This document shows, piece after piece, positions 1-6,587 of a stretch of DNA of 8,762 bases (position 1 is its first letter; every line of letters starts with the position of its first letter). The notes beneath the pieces were generated by a model. That model had not been told where the DNA came from. It saw only the letters and a list, made by a program, of their open reading frames with translations, and did not search any database. The stretch covers positions 417,510-426,271 of the forward strand of contig NC_017390.1 in NCBI RefSeq assembly GCF_000026985.1. The letters are read 5' to 3'. Source of the DNA: Erwinia pyrifoliae DSM 12163 (GTDB lineage: Bacteria > Pseudomonadota > Gammaproteobacteria > Enterobacterales > Enterobacteriaceae). A program made the translations under genes and the position numbers.

Positions 1-67
1 CCCCCCCGTCAGAACAAGGTAAGCCCTCTGGCAGCAGCGCATCATCCTCTACAATCCGTATTTTCAT
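1..67 (-). CDS. Start of a BasR/PmrA-like two-component response regulator (partial, cut by window edge)
   Basis: An ATG at 67-65 on the minus strand opens a frame that stays open to the window edge and begins MKIRIVEDDALLPEGL. This is the classic first beta-strand of a receiver domain, with the acidic Mg-binding group E7-D8-D9. OmpR-family regulators of the BasR/PmrA type start this way, usually with LLQEGL or similar. After about residue 16 the reading (PCSDGG) no longer resembles a receiver domain, and the edge is a run of seven C, so the last bases may contain sequencing indels. Only four bases separate the dacB TGA (74-72) from this ATG, which suggests translational coupling. In several Enterobacterales a basRS/pmrAB pair lies between dacB and obgE; this is recalled synteny, not seen here. 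The receiver start is clear, but the identity as BasR is inferred from position. Confidence 0.6.
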   Translation of the reverse strand, partial: MKIRIVEDDALLPEGLPCSDGG

Positions 68-71
68 CGGC

Positions 72-1505
72 TCAGTTATTCCGGTAAACATCTTTATACA
101 GACGGCTCTCGAAGCGTACCAGGGGGATGCGTCGTTGACGCTGATCCTGCGGCGGAACGGCGTAGCCTGAAAGGAACTGCACGAAAGCAACACGCTGACC
201 GCTGGCGGTGGTCATGAAGCCAGCCAGATTATAAACGCCCTGCAGCGAACCAGTTTTAGCGGAAACTTTGCCGTCGACGCCCGCTTCATGCAGGCCGCCG
301 CGATAGAGTAACGTGCCGTCATGACCGGCCAGCGGCAGCATTGAAATGTAGTCGAGCTGGCTGTCATTTTGCGCAATGTACTGTAGCACCTGCATCATCG
401 TAGCCGGGGAGATTAAATCGTGGCGTGACAGCCCCGATCCATCCACCTGAATACTGTTACCCAAGTCAATATTTGCCTTCTGTCGTAGGATCTGACGCAC
501 GGCATCCGAACCCGCCCGCCAGGTACCCGGCACGCCAAAACGCTCGCGGCCAATGGTGCGGAATATGGTATCGGCGATCATGTTATCGGACTTCTTTAAC
601 ATGATCCTCAACAGGTCGTGCAGCGGAGCCGACCGGGTTTCAGCCAGTATCGTGGCAGGCTGGGTCAGCAACGTCTGGCGCACAAGATGGCCGTTATAAT
701 CGATGCCGGCATTTTGTAGCTCGGCCTTCAGCAGCGCGCCTGCATAGCTGGCACCATCCTGAATGGCAAACGCCAGCGGCAGCGGCTCGGCACGCTGTGT
801 CAGGCAGCCGGTCAGCGTGAAACGGTTCAACTCACCGGGCACCACGTCCAGCTCGCAATACTGGGCATCGGGCGAGCCTTTTGCCAGCGTGCGCACTTCA
901 CTGAACATATTTACCGGATAGTAAGACGCCACGCGGATAAAGGCTTTATCGCCCGGATTTGGCGCGCTGTATAACGATACCGAGAAGCAGTTACGGTCGA
1001 CGATGGCGGCACCCGGCGGCGCGCTGAAACACTGGGTCATATCATTCCACGGCCAGCCTGGGGCTTTGTCATGGCTGGCGAAGACCGATGTATCAATCAC
1101 CAGGTTGCCCTCAATATGCTGTACTCCTTGCTTCTTCAGGGCGTTGACCATATTGCGCAGATCCTGGCGCGTCAAAGTCGGGTCGCCGCCGAAGCGTGCC
1201 ACCAGGTCGCCGCGCAGCGTATTGCCACTCAGGCTGCCTTTGCTTTCCAGCTGAGTATGGAAACGATAATCCGGACCGAGTTGCAACAGGGCAGCCAGGG
1301 CGGTGATAACCTTCATGGTGCTTGCCGGCAGCGCCATCTGCTGACTGTGATAGTCAATCGATGGCGCTGCCGCACCTATTTTCTGTACCATCAGCGCCAG
1401 ATTTGCGCCGTCGGGTAAATATTCGCTGTACTCTTCGACGGGCGCAGCCTGCGCTTGCAGCATAAATGCGCAGGTAATACCGGTAACAATTCGTGAAAAT
1501 CGCAT
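72..1505 (-). CDS. dacB: D-alanyl-D-alanine carboxypeptidase/endopeptidase, penicillin-binding protein 4
   Basis: Class C low-molecular-weight PBP (peptidase family S13) that trims pentapeptides and cuts D-Ala-meso-DAP cross-links of peptidoglycan in the periplasm. The 477 residues match the usual length of E. coli DacB. Residues 1-20 form a signal peptide with a likely cleavage after AQA. All three penicilloyl-serine-transferase motifs are present: S62-T-M-K65 (nucleophile and general base), S306-D-N308 and K417-T-G419. The large insert between the first two motifs is typical of PBP4 and contains WPWNDMTQCFSAPP at about 151-164. The start ATG (1505-1503) is supported by the signal peptide; the ribosome site before it (GAGA, close to the ATG) is weak. 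The gene is divergent from greA and runs into the response-regulator frame downstream with a 4-base gap, so the two may be co-transcribed. Nothing in the protein looks damaged. Confidence 0.97.
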   Translation of the reverse strand: MRFSRIVTGITCAFMLQAQAAPVEEYSEYLPDGANLALMVQKIGAAAPSIDYHSQQMALPASTMKVITALAALLQLGPDYRFHTQLESKGSLSGNTLRGDLVARFGGDPTLTRQDLRNMVNALKKQGVQHIEGNLVIDTSVFASHDKAPGWPWNDMTQCFSAPPGAAIVDRNCFSVSLYSAPNPGDKAFIRVASYYPVNMFSEVRTLAKGSPDAQYCELDVVPGELNRFTLTGCLTQRAEPLPLAFAIQDGASYAGALLKAELQNAGIDYNGHLVRQTLLTQPATILAETRSAPLHDLLRIMLKKSDNMIADTIFRTIGRERFGVPGTWRAGSDAVRQILRQKANIDLGNSIQVDGSGLSRHDLISPATMMQVLQYIAQNDSQLDYISMLPLAGHDGTLLYRGGLHEAGVDGKVSAKTGSLQGVYNLAGFMTTASGQRVAFVQFLSGYAVPPQDQRQRRIPLVRFESRLYKDVYRNN

Positions 1506-1536
1506 AATCTCGCGTTAACTGACAGGTGATACGGCC

Positions 1537-1566
1537 ATACTACGGTGCATCGTGGTGAAAAGTAAA
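1537..1566 (-). promoter_or_regulatory. Possible sigma-70 promoter of dacB
   Basis: On the minus strand, TTTACT (1566-1561, 4 of 6 consensus bases) and TAGTAT (1542-1537, 4 of 6) are separated by 18 bp, with the dacB ATG about 32 nt beyond the -10 box. The placement is sensible, but both boxes are imperfect. Its -35 box lies only 2 bp from the -35 box proposed for the divergent greA promoter. Confidence 0.35.
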
Positions 1567-1568
1567 CG

Positions 1569-1597
1569 ATGACCCCTACGGAACTCTGGGGTAAAAT
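1569..1597 (+). promoter_or_regulatory. Probable sigma-70 promoter of greA
   Basis: ATGACC (1569-1574, 4 of 6) and TAAAAT (1592-1597, 5 of 6) are spaced by exactly 17 bp. Transcription would begin near 1604, about 17 nt before a strong terminator hairpin and about 150 nt before the greA ATG. In E. coli, greA is also expressed from promoters that precede a leader terminator. The start site is inferred from spacing, and further promoters are possible. Confidence 0.6.
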
Positions 1598-1603
1598 ACG
1601 TAT

Positions 1604-1661
1604 CAAATTGCAAAATTGATCCTGACCCGGAGCTTGCTCCGGGTCAGGTTTCTTTCGTTTT
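1604..1661 (+). ncRNA. graL: greA leader RNA, GraL-like (predicted)
   Basis: The stretch from the predicted greA transcription start to the end of the leader terminator would give short RNAs of about 50 nt when transcription stops at 1649-1661. In E. coli the greA leader yields such short terminated transcripts, named GraL, and only part of the polymerases continue into greA. The promoter, hairpin, U-rich tract and distance to greA all have the same arrangement here. The 5' end is inferred from the promoter spacing and the 3' end from the T tract. Homology rests on position and architecture; sequence similarity to E. coli GraL was not tested. Confidence 0.55.
1621..1661 (+). terminator. Intrinsic terminator/attenuator in the greA leader
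   Basis: A perfect 12-bp, GC-rich stem (1621-1632 with 1637-1648) closes a CTTG tetraloop. It is followed by a T-rich tract broken by C and G (1649-1661). It lies between the greA promoter and the greA start, so it must be read through for GreA to be made. The imperfect T tract fits partial rather than complete termination. Confidence 0.85.
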
Positions 1662-1754
1662 AAATCAGTAACAGACGCCGCAGAACGCCTTTTCTGCAAA
1701 CCAGTCGTCAGGACGACGGCACGATGAACAGGACAGATTTTACGAGGTATTGAG

Positions 1755-2237
1755 ATGAATCAGATTCCGATGACGTTAAGGGGCGCGGACAAACTGCGCG
1801 AAGAGCTGGAAGAGCTGAAAACCGTCAAACGGCCCAGAATTATTGCCTCAATTGCTGACGCGCGTGAGCACGGCGACCTGAAAGAAAACGCGGAATATCA
1901 TGCTGCGCGCGAAGAACAGGGTTTCTGCGAAGGGCGTATTCAGGAAATTGAAGCGAAGCTGTCAAACGCTCAGGTTATTGATGTCACCAAAATGGCCGGT
2001 AACGCTAATGGCCGGGTGATTTTCGGTGCGACCGTTACCGTACTGAACGTTGAAACTGACGAAGAGTCAACCTACCGCATTGTGGGCGACGATGAAGCGG
2101 ACTTTAAGCAAAATTTGATTTCGGTAAATTCGCCGATGGCGCGTGGTCTGGTGGGCAAAGTGGCAGACGATGTTACCGTGATTAAAACCCCCGGCGGTGA
2201 TGTGGAATACGACATCATAAAAGTGGAATATCTCTGA
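1755..2237 (+). CDS. greA: Transcription elongation factor GreA
   Basis: Cleavage factor that enters the secondary channel of RNA polymerase and stimulates endonucleolytic trimming of the backtracked transcript 3' end, releasing arrested complexes. The protein has 160 residues (E. coli GreA: 158). The N-terminal antiparallel coiled coil spans about 8-77 and carries at its tip the acidic pair D41 and E44 within [11 protein letters not shown], which holds the catalytic Mg2+. The C-terminal FKBP-like domain includes [13 protein letters not shown] (about 86-98), [10 protein letters not shown] and the conserved IKTPGG near the end. The extra two residues relative to E. coli lie around MAGNAN at 80-85, the linker between the domains. 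GAGG at 1744-1747, seven bases before the ATG, fixes the start. The gene is preceded by a GraL-like attenuating leader and is convergent with yhbY. Confidence 0.98.
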   Translation: MNQIPMTLRGADKLREELEELKTVKRPRIIASIADAREHGDLKENAEYHAAREEQGFCEGRIQEIEAKLSNAQVIDVTKMAGNANGRVIFGATVTVLNVETDEESTYRIVGDDEADFKQNLISVNSPMARGLVGKVADDVTVIKTPGGDVEYDIIKVEYL

Positions 2238-2461
2238 TTTCAGCTACTCTGCACATTGCCCGTTATACTTTGAGTGGCACTTGCGCTGGCGGCGTTACCC
2301 GGCGCATCAGGGCTGAAGCACACGGCGTACGGATCTGCTGCGGGCCGATTTGTCGTTCAACCGGATTATTAGCGTGTACCAGCTTTGCGCTATTCGGGCG
2401 ATTGCCGCTCTTCCGCGATTCAGATTGCTCGCGGAACGGTAAGATTTTTTGTAAAGATAAG

Positions 2462-2484
2462 AAAAGGCCGCTGCGCGGCCTTTT
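2462..2484. terminator. Bidirectional intrinsic terminator of greA and yhbY
   Basis: AAAAGGCCGC (2462-2471) and GCGGCCTTTT (2475-2484) pair perfectly around a TGC loop. This gives a GC core flanked by A on one side and T on the other, so it works in both directions. It serves the convergent greA (+) and yhbY (-) transcripts. The T runs are short (four, plus further T after a C on the minus strand). Confidence 0.85.
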
Positions 2485-2532
2485 ATCAGAGTCAAGAGCA
2501 TGGCACTTTCTCCAGATTCTGAGCATGGCAGG

Positions 2533-2556
2533 AAGTGGGCGGCAACCGCCGCACTT
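2533..2556. other. Stem-loop just beyond the yhbY stop codon
   Basis: AAGTG-GGCGG (2533-2542) pairs with CCGCC-CACTT (2546-2550, 2552-2556) around a CAA loop, with a single unpaired G at 2551. On the plus strand it is followed by TTTT (2555-2558), so it could stop reading into yhbY. On the minus strand it lies 6 nt beyond the yhbY stop without a good T tract, so there it may act as an RNA end-stabilising structure. Confidence 0.5.
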
Positions 2557-2561
2557 TTACC

Positions 2562-2855
2562 TCAGCGCGGAATGGAGATCTTGCGTTCCTTCGTCGGACG
2601 GTACAGCACCAGCGTTTTGCCGATAACCTGCACGTTCACTGCACGCGTTTCGCGCACGATAGCTTCAACGATCAGGGCTTTCGTCTCACGGTCTTCTGTG
2701 GCGATCTTCACCTTGATAAGTTCATGGTGCTCCAGTGCTTGTTCGATTTCGGCCAGCACCCCTTCGGTCAAACCATTGTTGCCCAGCATAACAACAGGCT
2801 TCAGCGGATGGGCCAGACCTTTCAGGTGCTGTTTTTGTTTGGTACTCAGATTCAT
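2562..2855 (-). CDS. yhbY: Ribosome assembly RNA-binding protein YhbY (CRM domain)
   Basis: Small single-domain CRM (chloroplast RNA splicing and ribosome maturation) protein that associates with 50S precursors, apparently during assembly. The length of 97 residues equals that of E. coli YhbY, and the sequence is nearly the same as I recall it. The CRM signature loop is G25-N-N-G28 in VMLGNNGLTEGVL (GxxG contacts RNA), followed by the basic surface around HELIKVKIA and the C-terminal strand IGKTLVLYRP. The start ATG (2855-2853) has only a poor ribosome site upstream (TAAGT), but family length and N-terminus (MNLSTKQKQHL) fix it. It is transcribed alone, divergent from rlmE and convergent with greA. 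The head-to-head pairing with rlmE, an rRNA methyltransferase acting on the 50S subunit, suits a shared role in large-subunit biogenesis. Confidence 0.95.
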   Translation of the reverse strand: MNLSTKQKQHLKGLAHPLKPVVMLGNNGLTEGVLAEIEQALEHHELIKVKIATEDRETKALIVEAIVRETRAVNVQVIGKTLVLYRPTKERKISIPR

Positions 2856-2877
2856 CGTATATTTTACTTACATTGGG

Positions 2878-2906
2878 ATTGAAAACGGGTCATTCTACCG
2901 CCATCT
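2878..2906 (+). promoter_or_regulatory. Sigma-32-type heat-shock promoter of rlmE-ftsH
   Basis: ATTGAAA (2878-2884) matches the sigma-32 -35 consensus CTTGAAA in 6 of 7 positions. CGCCATCT (2899-2906) matches the -10 consensus CCCCATNT in 7 of 8, and the spacer is 14 bp, within the preferred range. Transcription would start near 2913, about 70 nt before rlmE. In E. coli the ftsJ(rlmE)-ftsH operon is a known heat-shock unit, so motif and context agree. Confidence 0.75.
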
Positions 2907-2921
2907 CTGGTGTATCACCAA
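2892..2921 (-). promoter_or_regulatory. Probable sigma-70 promoter of yhbY
   Basis: On the minus strand, TTGGTG (2921-2916) and TAGAAT (2897-2892, 5 of 6 consensus) are separated by 18 bp. The start would fall near 2885, leaving a leader of about 30 nt before the yhbY ATG. The -35 box is only a fair match. The -10 box lies inside the spacer of the sigma-32-like promoter read on the opposite strand. Confidence 0.5.
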
Positions 2922-2982
2922 ATCGGCAGCGCTGATTTGCGCGGTTTATTTATCGCTACGTTGAATCATAGTTGGAAATTGT

Positions 2983-3612
2983 ATGACTGGTAAAAAGCGT
3001 TCGGCCAGTTCCAGCCGCTGGCTACAGGAACACTTTAGCGATAAATATGTGCTTCAGGCACAGAAAAAGGGGCTGCGCTCGCGCGCCTGGTTTAAACTGG
3101 ATGAAATACAGCAAGGCGACAAGCTGTTCAAACATGGGATGACCGTGGTCGACCTTGGCGCTGCTCCCGGCGGCTGGTCGCAATACGTGGTTACGCAGAT
3201 TGGGTCAAAAGGTCGCGTCATCGCTTGTGATATTCTGCCGATGGATCCTATCGTTGGCGTCGATTTTCTACAGGGCGATTTCCGTGAGGAACTGGTGCTG
3301 AAAGCACTGTTGGAGCGCGTAGGGGATACCCAAGTTCAGGTGGTCATGTCTGACATGGCACCCAACATGACCGGTACACCTGCGGTGGATATTCCCCGAT
3401 CGATGTATTTGTGTGAACTGGCGTTAGAGATGTGCCGTGACGTTCTGGCACCTGGCGGCAGCTTTTTAGTGAAAGTATTTCAGGGAGATGGCTTTGAAGA
3501 ATACCTGCGGGAAATTCGCTCCCTGTTTACCAAAGTGAAAATTCGTAAGCCGGACGCTTCGCGCTCTCGTTCACGCGAAGTGTATATTGTAGCGACAGGG
3601 CGCAAACTATAA
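2983..3612 (+). CDS. rlmE: 23S rRNA (uridine(2552)-2'-O)-methyltransferase RlmE (FtsJ/RrmJ)
   Basis: Heat-shock methyltransferase that puts the 2'-O-methyl group on U2552 in the A loop of 23S rRNA, using S-adenosylmethionine, late in 50S assembly. The 209 residues match E. coli RlmE exactly in length. The Rossmann-fold SAM site [11 protein letters not shown] is at 57-67, with D83 in the next strand. The catalytic tetrad K38, D124, K164 and E199 is complete: K38 in WFKLDE, D124 in VMSDMAPN, K164 in FLVKVFQG and E199 in SREVYIVA. The basic N-terminus ([13 protein letters not shown]) fits rRNA binding. GGAA at 2974-2977, five bases before the ATG, supports the start. It lies behind a sigma-32-like promoter and 105 nt ahead of ftsH with no terminator between them, so the two are probably co-transcribed and heat-induced together. 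Confidence 0.98.
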   Translation: MTGKKRSASSSRWLQEHFSDKYVLQAQKKGLRSRAWFKLDEIQQGDKLFKHGMTVVDLGAAPGGWSQYVVTQIGSKGRVIACDILPMDPIVGVDFLQGDFREELVLKALLERVGDTQVQVVMSDMAPNMTGTPAVDIPRSMYLCELALEMCRDVLAPGGSFLVKVFQGDGFEEYLREIRSLFTKVKIRKPDASRSRSREVYIVATGRKL

Positions 3613-3717
3613 CCTGAATGACTGTAATGGCTGTCAACATCGCAGCGATTCCAAGTGTGAAGGATATATAGTACCCTACGCTGTCTGTTAACACCGTTGT
3701 AATATGAGGTTAATCCC

Positions 3718-5661
3718 TTGAGTGACATGGCGAAAAACCTGATTCTCTGGTTAGTCATCGCAGTCGTGCTGATGTCTGTTTTCCAGAGCTTTGGGCCCAG
3801 CGAGTCGAATGGCCGTAGGGTTGATTATTCAACCTTCTTGTCGGAAGTGAACCAGGATCAGGTCCGCGAGGCACGTATTAACGGGCGTGAGATTAACGTA
3901 ACCAAAAAAGACAGTAACCGATACACCACCTACATTCCTGTTAACGATCCCAAGTTGCTCGATAACCTGTTGACTAAAAATGTGAAAGTTGTAGGTGAAC
4001 CGCCAGAAGAGCCGAGCCTGTTGGCATCGATCTTCATCTCATGGTTCCCAATGCTGTTACTTATCGGTGTATGGATCTTCTTTATGCGTCAGATGCAGGG
4101 CGGCGGCGGAAAGGGCGCGATGTCCTTCGGCAAGAGCAAGGCTCGTATGCTGACAGAAGACCAAATTAAGACCACTTTTGCCGATGTTGCCGGGTGCGAT
4201 GAAGCAAAGGAAGAAGTTAGCGAGCTGGTGGAATATCTGCGTGAGCCTAGCCGTTTCCAGAAGCTTGGTGGTAAAATTCCGAAAGGCGTACTGATGGTCG
4301 GCCCTCCGGGTACCGGTAAAACGCTGCTGGCAAAAGCCATTGCCGGTGAAGCTAAAGTCCCTTTCTTTACCATCTCAGGTTCTGACTTTGTCGAAATGTT
4401 TGTTGGTGTAGGTGCCTCCCGCGTTCGTGACATGTTTGAACAGGCCAAAAAAGCTGCGCCATGTATCATCTTCATCGATGAGATCGATGCGGTGGGCCGT
4501 CAGCGCGGGGCCGGTTTAGGCGGCGGCCACGATGAACGTGAGCAAACCCTGAACCAAATGCTGGTAGAAATGGACGGCTTTGAAGGCAACGAAGGTATCA
4601 TCGTTATTGCCGCGACGAACCGTCCTGATGTCCTTGACCCGGCGTTACTGCGTCCGGGACGCTTTGACCGCCAGGTTGTTGTGGGCCTGCCAGATGTCCG
4701 TGGTCGTGAGCAGATCCTTAAAGTGCATATGCGCCGTGTGCCGTTGTCTCCGGATGTCGATGCGGCAATCATTGCGCGCGGTACGCCTGGCTTCTCCGGT
4801 GCCGATCTGGCTAACCTTGTCAATGAAGCTGCGCTCTTCGCCGCCCGTGGTAATAAGCGTGTGGTGTCGATGGTGGAGTTTGAAAAAGCCAAAGACAAAA
4901 TCATGATGGGCGCGGAACGCCGCTCCATGGTGATGACCGAAGCGCAAAAAGAGTCTACTGCGTATCACGAAGCCGGCCATGCGATTATCGGCCGTCTGGT
5001 GCCAGAACATGACCCGGTACACAAAGTGACCATTATTCCGCGCGGACGCGCTTTGGGTGTGACTTTCTTCCTGCCTGAAGGCGACGCTATCAGCGCCAGC
5101 CGTCGGAAACTGGAAAGTCAGATCTCCACTCTGTACGGTGGTCGCCTGGCGGAAGAGATTATCTACGGCGTTGAACATGTTTCTACCGGCGCGTCGAACG
5201 ACATTAAGGTCGCGACGTCGATAGCCCGTAACATGGTGACGCAGTGGGGCTTCTCGGAGAAACTCGGTCCGCTCCTGTATGCAGATGAAGAGGGTGAGGT
5301 GTTCCTCGGCCGTTCGGTGGCAAAAGCCAAGCATATGTCTGATGAAACGGCACGCATCATCGATCAGGAAGTCAAATCCCTGGTGGAGATCAACTACAAG
5401 CGGGCTCGCGAGATCCTGGGCAAAAATATGGACATCCTTCATGCGATGAAAGACGCCTTGATGAAGTATGAAACCATTGATGCACCGCAGATCGATGACC
5501 TGATGGCGCGCCGTGAAGTGCGTCCGCCAGCTGGCTGGGAAGATCCGGGCAGCACTAACAATTCTGACGGCAATGGTACGCCACAGGCACCGCGTCCGGT
5601 CGATGAACCGAATACGCCAAACCCGGGTAATACCCTGTCAGAGCAGTCAGGCGACAAGTAA
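3718..5661 (+). CDS. ftsH: ATP-dependent zinc metalloprotease FtsH (HflB)
   Basis: Inner-membrane AAA+ protease. It forms hexamers that extract and degrade damaged or unassembled membrane proteins and soluble regulators; in E. coli these include sigma-32, LpxC and SecY. Numbering for 647 residues: TM1 about 7-24, periplasmic domain about 25-99, TM2 about 101-123. Walker A GPPGTGKT is at 195-202, the pore motif FVG at 228-230, Walker B IIFIDEID at 250-257, and the second region of homology about 298-318 with R315 and R318. The zinc site is H417-E-A-G-H421 with third ligand D495. The C-terminal tail (about 605-647) is proline- and asparagine-rich and probably disordered. TTG at 3718 is chosen because GAGG (3706-3709) is 8 nt upstream. 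An ATG at 3727 would give the 644-residue form usual for E. coli, but at 17-nt spacing. All catalytic residues are intact. Confidence 0.98.
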   Translation: MSDMAKNLILWLVIAVVLMSVFQSFGPSESNGRRVDYSTFLSEVNQDQVREARINGREINVTKKDSNRYTTYIPVNDPKLLDNLLTKNVKVVGEPPEEPSLLASIFISWFPMLLLIGVWIFFMRQMQGGGGKGAMSFGKSKARMLTEDQIKTTFADVAGCDEAKEEVSELVEYLREPSRFQKLGGKIPKGVLMVGPPGTGKTLLAKAIAGEAKVPFFTISGSDFVEMFVGVGASRVRDMFEQAKKAAPCIIFIDEIDAVGRQRGAGLGGGHDEREQTLNQMLVEMDGFEGNEGIIVIAATNRPDVLDPALLRPGRFDRQVVVGLPDVRGREQILKVHMRRVPLSPDVDAAIIARGTPGFSGADLANLVNEAALFAARGNKRVVSMVEFEKAKDKIMMGAERRSMVMTEAQKESTAYHEAGHAIIGRLVPEHDPVHKVTIIPRGRALGVTFFLPEGDAISASRRKLESQISTLYGGRLAEEIIYGVEHVSTGASNDIKVATSIARNMVTQWGFSEKLGPLLYADEEGEVFLGRSVAKAKHMSDETARIIDQEVKSLVEINYKRAREILGKNMDILHAMKDALMKYETIDAPQIDDLMARREVRPPAGWEDPGSTNNSDGNGTPQAPRPVDEPNTPNPGNTLSEQSGDK

Positions 5662-5691
5662 TTGGGCACGCTGTGAACTGCTGTCGTTATG

Positions 5692-5718
5692 AACCCCGGC
5701 CATGTCCGGGGTTTTTTT
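5692..5718 (+). terminator. Intrinsic terminator after ftsH
   Basis: AACCCCGG (5692-5699) pairs with CCGGGGTT (5706-5713) around a 6-nt loop, followed by an unbroken T run (5712-5718). This is a textbook rho-independent terminator, 30 nt beyond the ftsH stop and only 28 nt before the folP ATG. It should end most rlmE-ftsH transcripts. Confidence 0.92.
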
Positions 5719-5746
5719 ATACCTCAATAAACGGAGACGATTTGTT

Positions 5747-6583
5747 ATGAAGCTGTTCGCCAGAGATGCCGTGCTCGATCTTTCTCATCCCCATGTGATG
5801 GGAATATTGAATGTCACTCCTGACTCTTTTTCTGATGGCGGCAAGCATAACGAGTTAATCCAGGCGCTGACCCACGCAAATGAGATGATTAACGCCGGAG
5901 CAACGATTATCGATGTTGGCGGTGAGTCCACCCGTCCTGGTGCCGCAGAGGTCAGCACGGAGCAGGAGCTGGATCGCGTTATCCCCGTGGTAGAAGCTAT
6001 TGCTCAACGTTTTGAAGTCTGGATCTCGGTCGATACTTCCAAGCCAGAGGTGATCCGCGAAGCGGCCTGCGCCGGGGCACATATCATCAACGATATCCGC
6101 TCACTGCAAGCACCTGGCGCGCTGGCTGCTGCTGCGCAAACCGGTTTGCCAGTCTGCCTGATGCATATGCAGGGCGAACCAAAAACCATGCAGCAGTCGC
6201 CCCGGTATCAGGACGTTCTGCACGATGTGAAGACTTTTTTTGTCGAGAATATCGCCCGCTGCGAAGCGGCCGGGATCAAAAAATCGCAGTTGCTGCTCGA
6301 CCCGGGTTTTGGTTTCGGTAAGAATCTCTCCCACAATTATCAACTGCTGGCGCATTTGGCCGATTTGCATCATTTTGGCCTGCCGCTGCTAGTCGGCATG
6401 TCGCGTAAAAGTATGATTGGCCAGCTACTGAACGTCGGGCCATCGCAACGATTGACCGGCAGCCTCGCCTGCGCGGTGATTGCCGCGATGCAGGGCGTCC
6501 ATATTCTGCGCGTGCATGACGTCAAAGAAACCGTAGAGGCGATGCGCGTTGTCGAAGCCACACAGTCCGCAAGGGAAAAATAA
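5747..6583 (+). CDS. folP: Dihydropteroate synthase
   Basis: Condenses 6-hydroxymethyl-7,8-dihydropterin pyrophosphate with p-aminobenzoate to give 7,8-dihydropteroate in folate synthesis; it is the target of sulfonamides. TIM-barrel protein of 278 residues (E. coli 282; ours ends slightly earlier). Pterin and pyrophosphate site residues are N22, D96, N115, D185, K221, R255 and H257. Mobile loop 1 is [13 protein letters not shown] (20-32) and loop 2 is GGESTRPGA (58-66). F28 and P64, positions often altered in sulfonamide-resistant enzymes, are wild type. The ATG at 5747 matches the family N-terminus (MKLFA), with GGAG at 5733-5736 as a somewhat distant ribosome site; an in-frame upstream start at 5702 would lie inside the terminator loop and is rejected. 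TAA-TAG tandem stops precede glmM by four bases, so folP and glmM are one operon. No clear promoter is visible in the 85-nt gap after ftsH. Confidence 0.98.
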   Translation: MKLFARDAVLDLSHPHVMGILNVTPDSFSDGGKHNELIQALTHANEMINAGATIIDVGGESTRPGAAEVSTEQELDRVIPVVEAIAQRFEVWISVDTSKPEVIREAACAGAHIINDIRSLQAPGALAAAAQTGLPVCLMHMQGEPKTMQQSPRYQDVLHDVKTFFVENIARCEAAGIKKSQLLLDPGFGFGKNLSHNYQLLAHLADLHHFGLPLLVGMSRKSMIGQLLNVGPSQRLTGSLACAVIAAMQGVHILRVHDVKETVEAMRVVEATQSAREK

Positions 6584-6587
6584 TAGT

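Larger units (their letters stand above)
2238..2561. other. Non-coding region between convergent greA and yhbY
   Basis: These 324 nt separate the stop codons of greA and yhbY. I see no convincing gene here; the frames that cross it continue through the terminator or into yhbY in the wrong frame. It holds a good -10-like box TATACT (2264-2269) without a recognisable -35. There is a 7-bp stem-loop (2283-2289 with 2299-2305, one G-U pair). A second stem-loop has a perfect 8-bp stem (2411-2418 with 2429-2436), extended by CCG/CGG, and lies 8 nt before a run of six T (2445-2450). The symmetric terminator is at 2462-2484, with another stem-loop at 2533-2556. The decamer GAGCATGGCA occurs twice as a direct repeat (2496-2505 and 2521-2530). 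Confidence 0.7.

Noticed and set aside
1391..1699. 102-codon minus-strand frame overlapping the dacB start
   Set aside because: It overlaps the dacB signal peptide in another frame and covers the greA promoter and leader terminator; no domain is visible.
2307..2501. 64-codon minus-strand frame across the terminator
   Set aside because: It includes the terminator hairpin as coding sequence and has no recognisable domain.
2270..2626. 118-codon plus-strand frame across the greA-yhbY gap
   Set aside because: It runs straight through the symmetric terminator and into the antisense of yhbY, has no ribosome site before its TTG start and resembles no family.
2500..2964. 154- and 115-codon plus-strand frames over yhbY
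   Set aside because: Antisense to yhbY, whose product is full length and conserved; they also cross the divergent promoter region.
3613..3717. Possible separate ftsH promoter around GATATATAG (3663-3671)
   Set aside because: A TATATA box is visible, but no -35 partner at proper spacing; read-through from rlmE explains expression more simply.
4645..5442. 265-codon open frame on the minus strand opposite ftsH
   Set aside because: It is fully antisense to the intact, highly conserved ftsH, has no family-like motifs that I recognise and follows the codon-position bias of ftsH; it is a shadow frame.
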